A DNA stretch of 64,000 nt, taken from assembly GCA_009760855.2 (NCBI GenBank), contig WPIO01000017.1, positions 186,001 through 250,000 of the forward strand, in the 5' to 3' direction. Positions 36,501 through 43,499 of the stretch are shown piece after piece. Source of the stretch: Cristatella mucedo (Eukaryota; Bryozoa; Phylactolaemata; Cristatellidae). Both the position numbers and the translations under genes were made by a program. Position 1 is the first letter of the stretch. Each line of letters opens with the position of its first letter. The notes under the pieces were generated by a model. That model was not told the DNA's origin. It searched no databases and saw only the letters and a program-made list of their open reading frames with translations.

Positions 36501-37017
36501 CTGAGGGCGCTTTATCTAGTGTGCTATTGTTATTATTATTATTTAGCACAGGCGTGAGGTGCTGGCTTTTCACGACTGTGGCCAAGGGTTCGAGTCGTGC
36601 AACAGACTCTCACATTGGTCACTGCTGCACTGCAAGCTGGCGATAGTTGCCCCGGCTTTACCTGCTGCCATGTAAGTGAGCATGCCGGTTCACGGACCGT
36701 GAAAACTCGTTTGTTTTTCTCTCTCCCCCTCAAAGACTGAGCGACGAGTCGGGAGCTCTGCAGTTCCAGCTGGTCAAGGAAGGGAAGTTCTCTAAGGACA
36801 ACCTTGACCCCAACGTAAGCTGCCGCCAGGGCAGCGCTCGCCGCCCGTACGGCTCGCTCGAGTTTGCCACCCGCGGCTAGCGCGACGCGTGCTGATTCGT
36901 CTCGTTGCAACCTCGTCGCAGGACGTCTTCATCATAGACGCCGTGTCCGAGATCATCGTCTGGATTGGCAAAGGCGCCTCGGCCAGCGAGAAGCAGAACG
37001 GACTCGTCTACGCGCAC
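19427..37017 (+). CDS. Gelsolin/severin-like actin-binding protein, 11 coding exons, 3' end missing
   Basis: Exons: 19427-19436, 22565-22645, 23810-23883, 27450-27524, 28838-28912, 30224-30351, 30658-30766, 30925-31119, 31329-31429, 36736-36814, 36922-37017. All are bounded by AG/GT and join in phase to 341 codons. Gelsolin repeats: G1 about residues 35-150 ([35 protein letters not shown]); G2 about 165-250 ([32 protein letters not shown]); G3 from about 275 ([39 protein letters not shown]). Family members bind actin and sever or cap filaments under Ca2+ control; the DEYG and SDDVFI acidic residues fit the known calcium sites. The layout matches three-domain invertebrate gelsolin-like proteins (about 365-370 aa), so only about 25-30 C-terminal residues should be missing. 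The start is supported by the 1-nt phase match between exons 1 and 2. The introns carry SINEs, microsatellites and a hAT transposon. Confidence 0.93.
21541..21610 (+). repeat. Degenerate telomere-like (TTTAGGG/TTAGG) block
   Basis: Imperfect units with GGTTTTAGG, AATTAGG, TTTTAGGGTTTAGG and ATTAGG lie in intron 1 of the gelsolin-like gene. A similar block in the opposite orientation is at 46597-46665. Confidence 0.5.
21645..21930 (-). mobile_element. Second LINE family, 3' end
   Basis: The minus strand matches the end of the copy at 40549-41028: the [18 protein letters not shown] C-terminus, the cysteine-poor end 'NSPA'-like, then ACACCCACATTGTCTTTATG and ACTTTGTGGAGTTAC, finishing in tandem TACAT units. 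It lies in gelsolin intron 1. Confidence 0.75.
22015..22170 (-). mobile_element. tRNA-derived SINE, family A
   Basis: The minus strand has a CTGGTTTGGCTAAAAGGTGC head, a CCGACCAATGTCAAGGTGAA middle segment and a GCATATGTGAAGCACC junction to the shared tail (22015-22078). It contains a run of G on the + strand near 22131-22139. Confidence 0.72.
22565..22645 (+). CDS. Gelsolin-like gene, exon 2
   Basis: A TTGTTTCCAG acceptor and a GTAAGT donor flank codons for [20 protein letters not shown], the conserved N-terminal segment. The exon ends with one base of a Lys codon. Confidence 0.93.
22667..22706 (+). repeat. (CTG)n microsatellite
   Basis: About 13 GCT/CTG units, nearly pure, in intron 2 just 20 bp past the exon 2 donor of the gelsolin-like gene. 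Confidence 0.9.
23810..23883 (+). CDS. Gelsolin-like gene, exon 3
   Basis: The CCGTTGCAG acceptor completes the Lys codon. The exon encodes [20 protein letters not shown], the start of repeat G1, and ends in frame before GTGCGT. Confidence 0.93.
24183..24300 (+). repeat. Shared 3' tail with (ATT)n
   Basis: A well-preserved + strand tail: AAAGCGCCTAGAAAGAGATT, then GAGTTCTTTGAGGGCGCTTT, then an ATTATT run and a GTA-rich end. The head is absent or unrecognisable, so this may be a very short 5'-truncated insertion. Confidence 0.8.
25342..25474. repeat. Long (AT)n/(ATGT) microsatellite
   Basis: About 130 bp of alternating AT with a few ATGT interruptions, in intron 3 of the gelsolin-like gene. 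The Ile-Tyr frames through it are not genes. Confidence 0.97.
25565..25735. repeat. AT-rich block with a direct duplication
   Basis: A segment of about 40 bp beginning AAGAATATAAGAATTATATA occurs twice in direct order (about 25570 and 25626, period 56). It is followed by further TATA-rich sequence. Confidence 0.8.
25984..26062 (+). mobile_element. tRNA-like head of a possible SINE
   Basis: TGATAGCTCAATCGATAAGAGC resembles a tRNA A box and D arm, and AGATCGTTTCC a weak B box. The 300 bp that follow lack the family A or B body, so this may be a third family or a decayed copy. Confidence 0.4.
26390..26470 (-). repeat. Shared 3' tail copy
   Basis: A minus-oriented tail: the + strand reads an AATAACAATAG start, then ATAGCACCTCGAGAGAATT, then AACTCTCTTTCAGAGC. 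The core is diverged. Confidence 0.6.
26548..26628. repeat. (CT)n microsatellite
   Basis: About 40 TC units with one CAC interruption in intron 3 of the gelsolin-like gene. Confidence 0.97.
27450..27524 (+). CDS. Gelsolin-like gene, exon 4
   Basis: CCGTTGCAG acceptor and GTAAGT donor. It encodes [20 protein letters not shown] then YIILH, the central G1 strand with the GDSYI signature. Confidence 0.95.
28053..28175 (+). mobile_element. tRNA-derived SINE, family B
   Basis: GGGGTAAGGTGCTCGCACTT, then CACGACCCAGGTCGCGAGTC as A-box and B-box regions, then the family body GCAGGCAATTATTGC. This is one of the better-preserved heads. It lies in gelsolin intron 4. Confidence 0.75.
28437..28605 (-). 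mobile_element. tRNA-derived SINE, family A, with tail
   Basis: The minus strand has the CCCTGGTTTGGTTTAGTGAT head, the CGACCCAGGTCAATGTGAAT middle segment, the GCATATGCAAAGTGTC junction and the shared tail (28437-28495). It lies in gelsolin intron 4. Confidence 0.75.
28838..28912 (+). CDS. Gelsolin-like gene, exon 5
   Basis: ATTTCGCAG acceptor and GTACGG donor. It encodes [20 protein letters not shown], then KFSTQ, including the VHFWIG core of G1. Confidence 0.95.
30224..30351 (+). CDS. Gelsolin-like gene, exon 6
   Basis: TTTGTCATAG acceptor and GTCAGT donor. It encodes [19 protein letters not shown], then [11 protein letters not shown] and LFKSYF, the G1 long helix and its calcium/actin-binding end. 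It ends with two bases of a Thr codon. Confidence 0.95.
30463..30575. repeat. (GA)n microsatellite in gelsolin intron 6
   Basis: 68 bp of pure GA (30463-30530) followed by an imperfect GGAGAGA extension. It fills about a third of the 306-bp intron between exons 6 and 7 and is purine-rich on the sense strand. Confidence 0.97.
30658..30766 (+). CDS. Gelsolin-like gene, exon 7
   Basis: A TTTTTGAACAG acceptor completes Thr. The exon encodes [20 protein letters not shown], then [16 protein letters not shown], the G1-G2 junction. The donor is GTGAGT. Confidence 0.95.
30925..31119 (+). CDS. Gelsolin-like gene, exon 8
   Basis: CACTTTAG acceptor and GTGAGT donor. This is the largest exon, 65 codons covering the core of G2: [34 protein letters not shown] and DVLDEDG. 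Confidence 0.95.
31329..31429 (+). CDS. Gelsolin-like gene, exon 9
   Basis: CTCTTGCAG acceptor and GTGAGA donor. It encodes [18 protein letters not shown], then DASQPKRLF, the G2-G3 linker. It ends with two bases of a Lys codon. Confidence 0.9.
32170..32177. repeat. Target-site duplication, left copy (hAT)
   Basis: ATCTAGAG directly abuts the left terminal inverted repeat at 32178; an identical copy is at 34470-34477. An 8-bp duplication is diagnostic of hAT transposition. Confidence 0.9.
32178..34469 (-). mobile_element. hAT (Charlie-like) DNA transposon, full length
   Basis: The 2292-bp element lies in intron 9 of the gelsolin-like gene. The left end CAGGGGTAGGCAAACT and the reverse complement of the right end CCGACATGGGCAAACT share the GGCAAACT core, followed on both sides by GGGCC-rich sequence as in Charlie-type hAT ends. 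An exact ATCTAGAG duplication flanks it. One transposase frame occupies most of the minus strand. The outer base pairs of the right end have decayed more than the left. Confidence 0.93.
32461..34215 (-). pseudogene. hAT transposase (GTF2IRD2/ZBED5-like), inactivated
   Basis: It starts at 34215 with [20 protein letters not shown], then a BED-type zinc finger (TAECLICQ, then RHFATKH). The catalytic region follows: [52 protein letters not shown]. The hAT dimerisation end ([20 protein letters not shown]) is near the stop at 32461. The frame breaks at an in-frame TAA (33423-33421, before VENPDQD) and a TGA (33198-33196) where the family has a conserved Trp after RVR. There are further disruptions between 33770 and 34030. 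From memory it resembles the transposase domesticated as vertebrate GTF2IRD2; here it is simply a dead element. Confidence 0.9.
34470..34477. repeat. Target-site duplication, right copy (hAT)
   Basis: ATCTAGAG, identical to 32170-32177. Confidence 0.9.
35315..35600 (-). mobile_element. Second LINE family, 3' end
   Basis: The minus strand repeats the 3' block seen at 21645-21930 and 40900-41028: ACACTCACAAAGTCTTTGTG, then a GTTACAGACGGAGATAC end. Upstream is the [20 protein letters not shown] protein block. It lies in gelsolin intron 9. Confidence 0.75.
36211..36390 (-). mobile_element. tRNA-derived SINE, family B, with internal duplication
   Basis: On the minus strand there is an AGCCCAGGAGATACGGTGCT head, a B box GAGTTCGAATCC (36326-36338) and the body ending in TATGAGGCTGTTAAATCAGC. 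A unit of about 24 bp containing ATATCGGCAGAAGAGTCTTA is tandemly repeated near 36230-36280. Confidence 0.8.
36464..36545 (+). repeat. Shared 3' tail with (ATT)n
   Basis: AAGCGCCTAGAAACAGATTG, then AGTTCTCTGAGGGCGCTTTA, ending in TTATTATTATTATT: a near-consensus tail with no head, directly beside a family B SINE. Confidence 0.8.
36545..36690 (+). mobile_element. tRNA-derived SINE, family B
   Basis: AGGCGTGAGGTGCTGGCTTT head, B-box-like AAGGGTTCGAGTCGTG, then GCTGGCGATAGTTGCC body. It ends about 45 bp before gelsolin exon 10. Confidence 0.7.
36736..36814 (+). CDS. Gelsolin-like gene, exon 10
   Basis: A CCCCCTCAAAG acceptor completes Lys. The exon encodes [18 protein letters not shown], then SKDNLDPN, the start of G3. 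The donor is GTAAGC. It follows a 5.3-kb intron that carries the hAT transposon. Confidence 0.95.
36922..37017 (+). CDS. Gelsolin-like gene, exon 11
   Basis: CTCGTCGCAG acceptor and GTATGT donor. It encodes [20 protein letters not shown], then [10 protein letters not shown], the G3 core. About 25-30 residues should follow in a last exon that I could not locate. Confidence 0.95.
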
Positions 37018-37404
37018 GTATGTCGATGCGGCAGTGGCGCTCTCTCTAGCTAGCTGTCGCTGAGCTGCCACTTTTTGCCTGCGAGCATTCTTGCCGCGCG
37101 GCCTCCAGGCCTAGAGAGCTCCCGCCGCAGCTGAGCACAACCGGATTGAGTTTGATACCGGAAGAAGAGTGTCCGCCATGCTGTGCCAGCTGCCTGTCCC
37201 CTTCCCCTACTGCTAGTATTGCATGCATACAGCTGACAATTGCCCCTGCCTACCATTATACATTCGGCCTTTTTATTGGGTACACGTGGCTGCTACTTTA
37301 AGCTTAGCATTATTTTGCGAAATCTTTGGCCACGAGAAATCTTCGTGTAGTCCGTGGGCACCGCCGGGACTCTCAAGAATATTCTACTAGTTGGTGAACC
37401 GTGG

Positions 37405-37560
37405 TGGCCCACTAGGTAAGACGTTAGCTTTTCAGGACCTTGATCCCGAGGTTGTGGGTTCGAATCCTGCAGCATGCGATCTTTCCTTGCTGCTGCAATT
37501 GGCCGTGATAGCCTGTAAGGGTCTTCTGCCACCATGCAAAAGAGGCTGTTAAGTCAGCGG
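37405..37560 (+). mobile_element. tRNA-derived SINE, family B (canonical B box)
   Basis: GGCCCACTAGGTAAGACGTT as A-box region, and GGGTTCGAATCC (37456-37467), an intact pol III B box, are followed by the GCTGCAATTGGCCGTGATAG body and an AGAGGCTGTTAAGTCAGCGG end. It is the best reference copy of family B in the window. Confidence 0.82.
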
Positions 37561-40010
37561 GTAGTTGTCTTTTTTTAGTTGAACTTGCAGCACACGGGCT
37601 TAGCTGGACTATTTTGCTGCTGCTCCATCTACTGACAGTACGCCTGATGACCTAGCTCCGGCTGCCGAAGCTTCCGTACCTCCCTCGCTCCTCCTCAGCA
37701 GCACGCCATTGCTATGCTTGCACGTTTGTCGGTTGTCCTCGTCGTTTGTCGGTTGTCCTTGGACACGTGCTCGCGTGCCTATCCATGTGCGAAGGGGTGC
37801 GAGCATGCAAGCACGCATGCGCGCAAGCGTGCGTGCGTCGGTCTTAGACCGCTAGCGGGCGTGCCGTAGCAGTGCATTTATGATGCCGACGCTCGGCCGG
37901 TGCGGCACGGGGCGGCACGATGCATGTCCTGAGCTGCATGTCCTCGAGACCACCCTTCGAGCAACGTCACGCTTGGCGTCACCAAGGAGCAGCCGACAGA
38001 AGTGCAGGCCAGCACCAGGTGGCGCCGCCGCTTGCCTCGCCGGCCGTTCATCGATGCATTCTTTGACAGAACTATGCCATGAAGACGCAGCACGCTCAGG
38101 TTGCACCCATAACAGTCGTCACCCAAGGGCAGAATTGCAAGGCTCTGGATGTGGCGCTAAACTAGCTGCTCTGCCTAATGTCGCCGCTGCCTCTTGCGTC
38201 GTTGGTGAAAGTAAGCTTTGCATCCAATCGTCTGTTGCTGACCTCGACTCACGCAATCGTAGTTGCTAACTGCTGCCGCACCGGGCATGCCTGCCGCTTG
38301 CACTTGCTTCAGTGTGCTGCACGTGCGTCAAGCGCATGCTCGTGCACCGTCCGCGAGTACGTACGTCTTTGCCCCGTGAATGCACGCTTCTCACTTTAAC
38401 CCGTTGCAGTTAGTGAGTTGCTGCTCCTGCTCATTTACCAGTTCTTCCACTAATAGTATTCTGGTTGTCCTTTGCTTTGTCACGTAGCTTAGTAGTCGGA
38501 CGTGCGTGGCATCCCAGCAGTGTTGACCGCCTCCTCCTGCGGTGATTACCGAGTCTCGCCCTCAGCCTCCCATCCGCCCTACCTCCCTCCCTCCTCCACC
38601 CAGCCACTTATCAGCTTGATGCACAGTCTCTGCCAAAAGAGCAGCAATTAACACAGCCACTTTCCAATAGCCTGCAGATGCAAGCCAGCACTGCACCAAG
38701 AGCAAGCTCCAAGTACTCACCGTCCACTGAGCAAGCTGAACATCCTGGATCGATGGTTCATGCGACTACTTGCCAAACTAAATGCAAAATGGTGCTTTAC
38801 ATGCATAAACAACGACCCGTAGGGATTTTGATGCTAAAATCCCAGGGGAATCGATCGGCTCTCAGTTACACCCACCAAGAAAAGAACAGGAAACTGTTCC
38901 GGTTCGCTCTGAAAGCTAGCAATCAAATCGGGATCGTCTGTAACACTTGTTTCTTAGTCGACTGGCAGTAGTGGCAGTTTGGTTTTGATTTGAGACATGC
39001 CGTTTCGCTGTGGCTGTATATGTTTTAGGTGGCTGTTATTCCCTGGCTCCAAGCAAATTTCACGTTCTAGACGTGGCAACGCTTCGGAGGCTGTACCAAC
39101 TCCTGTCGAATTTTCTATTAACCAATTTCACGAGCATTTGTGCAAATTGATTACATGTTCCGTGGTCTTCTTGTATTCACCCAGTAGGGAGAAATAGTAG
39201 CTAAAATTATGCAATGACTGCATCGGATAAATCAACTGTAAAAATGCCTTGAAGCTCATTCCTTGTAGTATGGAAAGCAAGAGTAATCTAAAGACAACAG
39301 CGTAGAGTTTCCGAAAAATTGCCATGTCTAGAACGTATGGATTGGAAGTAAAATTGAGCATAATGCTTCCGGTAGCTGGAGAATTATGCCGACCTCGAAT
39401 CCCAGCAAAAACTAGGAACTCGGTCTCTTGACCTCCTCATTTGCTGAAACCCATCAACTCGACTTTTGCTGATGCAGGTGATTTCGATTTCCTTGATTAT
39501 ATACAATTTTTGGAGATTTTGCTCATTACTTTGGCAAAACAGCATTGTTTTTCTATTTTTGTGGATTCAGCTAGCCAATCGATTTTGCTTTTGGCACAAT
39601 AATTGATAATGGGCTGTTATTTACATGTTTACCTAGTTTTGCCAAAATTCGTGGGAAACGTAGATTATGTATGTGCAGCCCTGCTTATCTGCTGGAACGT
39701 ATGTGTTCATTAGGCAAGAGCTATAACATTAAGAACATTATAACATTTAATTTCAATTTTTAACATTAAGAGCTATAAGAGCTTAACATTCACGCCTCTT
39801 GCCACTAGTATTGAGCGCATTGTCACGCTACTTCCAGGCTTATCTAGAGGACATCTCTTCTTTATCGAGAATATCTGGACTGAAAATAATCGCTTGGCTA
39901 CTTAGCTGTATTATTTTAAGAAAGAGGTTTGAGCCGTGCCTAGTGTGCACCAGTCGTCCCCCCTCCCCGACATCTGCTCAGAAGGTTTGGTAAAGGCACT
40001 TTTGTGGCAT
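37561..40010. other. No supported gene; likely gelsolin last intron or intergenic
   Basis: The last gelsolin exon should lie somewhere downstream of 37018, but no segment encodes the expected C-terminus convincingly. The only weak candidate is 39838-39990 (see findings). 37560-38350 is relatively GC-rich with GCGTGCGTGC-type repeats near 37805-37835. Confidence 0.35.
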
Positions 40011-40014
40011 CTTA

Positions 40015-40150
40015 ACCCTACGGTAAAGCAGTACATGATCCGGGTCGTGGGTTTGGATCGGGCAGTCCTTTAATGCCAGTTGCAACGGTGGCGATAGCTG
40101 TTCGGACTCTTCTGCATGCTACAAATGAGGCTATGAAATCAGCTAACGAT
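40015..40150 (+). mobile_element. SINE family B
   Basis: GGGTCGTGGGTTTGGATC as a decayed B-box region, then GGTGGCGATAGCTGTTCGG and ATGAGGCTATGAAATCAGC. Confidence 0.65.
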
Positions 40151-40159
40151 TACATTTGC

Positions 40160-40325
40160 CGAAGGTACCTTAGCCCAGGGGTAAGATGCTTGCACCTTAC
40201 GACACGTTGCGTTGGTTTAATTTCTTCACAGTAGGCAATCCCTTATTATATGCTGCAAGCGATGACGATAGCCATTTATTCTGTGGCTCTATTTTAACGA
40301 GGCTGTTGATTTAGTTGATCTTGGA
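40160..40325 (+). mobile_element. SINE family B, second copy in tandem orientation
   Basis: CCCAGGGGTAAGATGCTTGC head, weak B box, GGCAATCCCTTATTATATGC body and ACGAGGCTGTTGATT end. It directly follows the copy at 40015-40150. Confidence 0.65.
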
Positions 40326-40499
40326 CACGTGGTAAGAAAAGCCAGGGTAGGAGAGTAGCTCACACCGACCGTGGGAGATTTAGGGAAAAGGCACAGGGAC
40401 CGGAGTAGTGGGCTGGCTGGTGTCACTCCTTCTTGCAGGCATTAACCAGAAGGTGCTAGTAATTTTTCGTGCTATTAGTGGCAGGAGTTGAGTGGCTAG

Positions 40500-41160
40500 T
40501 AATAATAAGAAGAATAAGAATATATTTGTCTAGCGCCCTCAGAGAACGTAAAGTTCTTACGCTGACCCACAAGGCCCACCACGGCTTGGCTCCTTCATAC
40601 CTAGCTGAACTGCTGCATCAGTTTCAGCCTGTTCGCGCCCTCAGGTCCTGTGTGGACAATAAATTAGCTGTCCCGTTCCTCCGCTTAAAGACAATTGGCG
40701 ACAGAAGCTTTAGCTCTGCAGTTCCTAGACTGTGGAACTCGCTTCCACAATTCTTACGCAACGACGTCTACTCTCCAACTGCCGACTATGGCACATCTTT
40801 TTCAGCGGTCCTGAACTGCTACTTCTATGCTACTCACTACCTCAACTGCTCTCCTAACTCTGCTATGCTTCCCACTTTCTCTTTGTTGCGTGAGACGAAG
40901 TCTGTTGGCTACCGAATGCGTACCGAAAGCCGCTTAGGCTGTGAGTTCGCTATGCAAAACTCTCCTGCGTAACACCCACATTGTCTTTATGACTTTGTGG
41001 AGTTACTGACGGAGATACAATACAATACAATCCTATGCTAGGCACTTGACATGTGCTATAAAGGAAGCACGATCGAATGGTTAGTGGTAGCATGCTCATA
41101 TTCAACAAGCTTAACATGTTAAGAGGCTACGTGCACAGGGTCAGCATGCAAATAAGCTAA
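40500..41160 (-). mobile_element. LINE family 1 3' end split by a second LINE
   Basis: The minus-oriented shared tail begins at about 40500 (AATAATAAGAAGAATAAG, then TAGCGCCCTCAGAGAAC). It resumes after the inserted element at about 41030 with TGCTAGGCACTTGACATGTG and the AAGCACGATCGAATGGTTAG block seen in other family 1 copies. Confidence 0.7.
40549..41028 (+). mobile_element. Second CR1/L2-type LINE family, 3' coding end
   Basis: An open frame of about 140 codons encodes the C-terminal block after RT: KVLTLTHKAHHGLAPSYLAE, FLRLKTIGDRSFSSAVPRLW, NSLPQFLRNDVYSP, then [17 protein letters not shown], stop. The 3' end is CACCCACATTGTCTTTATGA, then GGAGATACAATACAATACAA. The tail differs from family 1 (TACAA repeats rather than ATT). 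It is the best-preserved of four copies in the window. Confidence 0.85.
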
Positions 41161-41538
41161 GTACGGTGGCTCGTTCTTTTTTCATTGGACATGCAGGTGG
41201 GCATGCAGGGCTGCATAATGGTGACCGATGTGGGGATTTTGAAAGAAGCACCGCATTTGCTAACAGGCCTATACTTCACTCCTTACTTTGCAAAGCCACT
41301 GAGCAATCGGGTTGCAATGCAGGTACCCAACGAAAATTGCATCGGTACATGCTGAGCAATATGGCCGCACACTTTGCATGAGCAAGCCACGAACGGAAGC
41401 GAGTAAGATCTAATCGTCGACAATAAGAAATACCCAGGTCACGAATGGGCATCCAAATGGCCACCCAGGAGTTACTGCATTTCCGGGAACTTGCTAACAC
41501 CAGCGAAGAAAGAGTGCTTCTTCGTTGTAGCCCACCTA

Positions 41539-41655
41539 ATAATAATAATAATAATAATAATACATTTGATATAGCACCCTTAGAGAACTCAATCTCTTTC
41601 TAGGCACTTGACATTTGCTGCAAAGGAAGCACGATCGAATGGTTAGTGGCAGAAC
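41539..41655 (-). repeat. Shared 3' tail copy
   Basis: An (AAT)8-9 run, then GATATAGCACCCTTAGAGAA, CTCAATCTCTTTCTAGGCAC and the CAAAGGAAGCACGATCGAAT block of LINE family 1, all in minus orientation. Confidence 0.8.
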
Positions 41656-42404
41656 ACGTATTAGTATTGCATGCCTACTATTTTCGTTGTAACATGGAGC
41701 AAAACCGGGTGCTTTGACCTGCAGCAAGGTTTGATCGTCTCATTTTGCGAATGTCGGCGACTACATTCTAATATACTTGGAATTTTTTGGATTTTTTTAG
41801 AAATTGTTTGGGTAATTCAAAATGAGTTCTTATTATGCCTTTAGCATAAACCAACTAATACACTGTGACGAACTAACTATTGTATCCAGTCAGCCCATGT
41901 GGGCCACTGGGCTCCTTGTGGCCCACAAATCTTAACCGCAGTGCTGAACAAGCAATATGAAACACTGGACAAGAAGCACCACATTTGTCAAAAACTGAAG
42001 GCAAGCCTCTTCACAAAGCCTGTGTACATCCAAGCAACCAACCAAACGAGCTGCAACATTCTGTTAGTAAAGTTTGATCTCCTCTAGTGGTGAAGTTTGG
42101 GAAGACTTGAAAACAGTAGCATCGATTTAGCCGAGTTTTGAAGTTGGTACCTTCTAAGGGTCTTGGATCTGTAAGTGAAAGCCCAGCCAGGTCTGTGTAT
42201 TGCAATTATTTTCTTTGATGCTGTGCCGGAGCCGGTTTTATTTAGAGCTCAGCTTTTTTGGAATTCGCTTGTGGAAGAAGTGAACGAGCTCAATTAATTT
42301 TCTATATCCCGTGTATCCGTTGTATGAACATGGTGGCTGAAGATAGCAGCCAAAATCTTGTGTGCACCAGTGGGGCTGTGAATCCAGCTACTTGTTCAGT
42401 GGAG

Positions 42405-43495
42405 CTAATAATAATAGTAATAATAATAAACATTGCTATAGCGTCCTCGGAGAACTGAATCTCTCTCTAGGCACTTTACAGATGCTGCATATAAAGGGTT
42501 ACTAAATATTTTATGGTAACATCCGCAAGCACGAGCAAGTAAGGATTTCCACGAAAAACGAATCACAAAGACTCACCAAATGCTGTAATAAAAAGGTGCA
42601 TTGTAAGCTTCTTTTTAAATGTCATCATGTCAGGGGACGATATGACGTGCGTCGGTAGTGAGTTCTAATCTTTAGGACCATGCGAACTAAAGGCACTGTC
42701 TCCAACAGTTTTGAAGTTCGTATGAGGTATGACTAAACGATTCGAGTCAGAACAGTGGATTCTTCGCCGGATCGGGGAGTAGTTCTGATAGGTAAGCTGG
42801 AGCCAGAGAATGAAGGAACCTTAAACGTAAGTGACAGAACCTTGAAGTCGATGCGCTGCTTGACTGGGAGCCAGTGCAAATCGGCAAGAAGTGATGTGAT
42901 GTGGCAATGTCGATGCTCACAACAGAGGAGCCTAGCTGCAGAGTTTTGTACCAGTTGTAACGCTCGGGTGCACAGGCCGGTATACCAACAGGCAGTGAGT
43001 TACAGAAGTCAAGACAAGATGTCACAAATGCATTGACCAATTTAGATGTGATATCCCTGTCTAAACAAGCCCGAATTTTAGCAATGCTATGTAGCTGAAT
43101 GTAGGCAGACTTGACTGTGGAGCTGATGTGGGTCTCTAATGAAAGGTCACTTTGGAACAGGACACCTAGATTATATGCAGATTCAACAGGAAATATGCCG
43201 GCAGAGCCGATTTTGAATGTCAGGTTTTTGCAATTTCTGAACCACACTTGGTTTGCCCATAGCTAGCAAGTTGGTTTTGCCTTCATTCAATTTAAGAAAG
43301 TTTGCTGTCATCACGTGCAGATGTCATCAATACATGCAGCAAAGGAGTTGAGAGAATTCGAATGCTGGGAGGGATCAAAGCAAAGGCATAACTGAGGGTC
43401 ATCTGCATAGAAGTGAAAGCCTAGATTGTGCTTGGTGATCACACCGGCAAGAGGGAGAGTATATACTGTGACGAGAAGCTCCCTCGTTACCATGG
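42405..43495 (-). mobile_element. CR1/L2-like LINE family 1, 3' third
   Basis: From right to left it carries RT motif C (VYTLPLAGVITKHNLGFHFY, then ADDPQLCLCF, so YADD is intact here), the C-terminal region 43247-42747 (SAGIFPVESAYNLGVLFQSD, HISSTVKSAYIQLHSIAKIR, FVTSCLDFCNSLPVG, LHSLAPAYLSELLPD), and then the shared tail with ATT-rich end at 42405-42490. The frame is broken at several points. It is useful as a reference for the decayed copy at 15139-18680. Confidence 0.87.
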
Positions 43496-43499
43496 CATT

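Noticed and set aside
37405-37480. Possible true tRNA gene, because of an intact GGTTCGAATCC box
   Set aside because: No acceptor stem pairs across the ends, and the same head continues into the SINE family B body found elsewhere.
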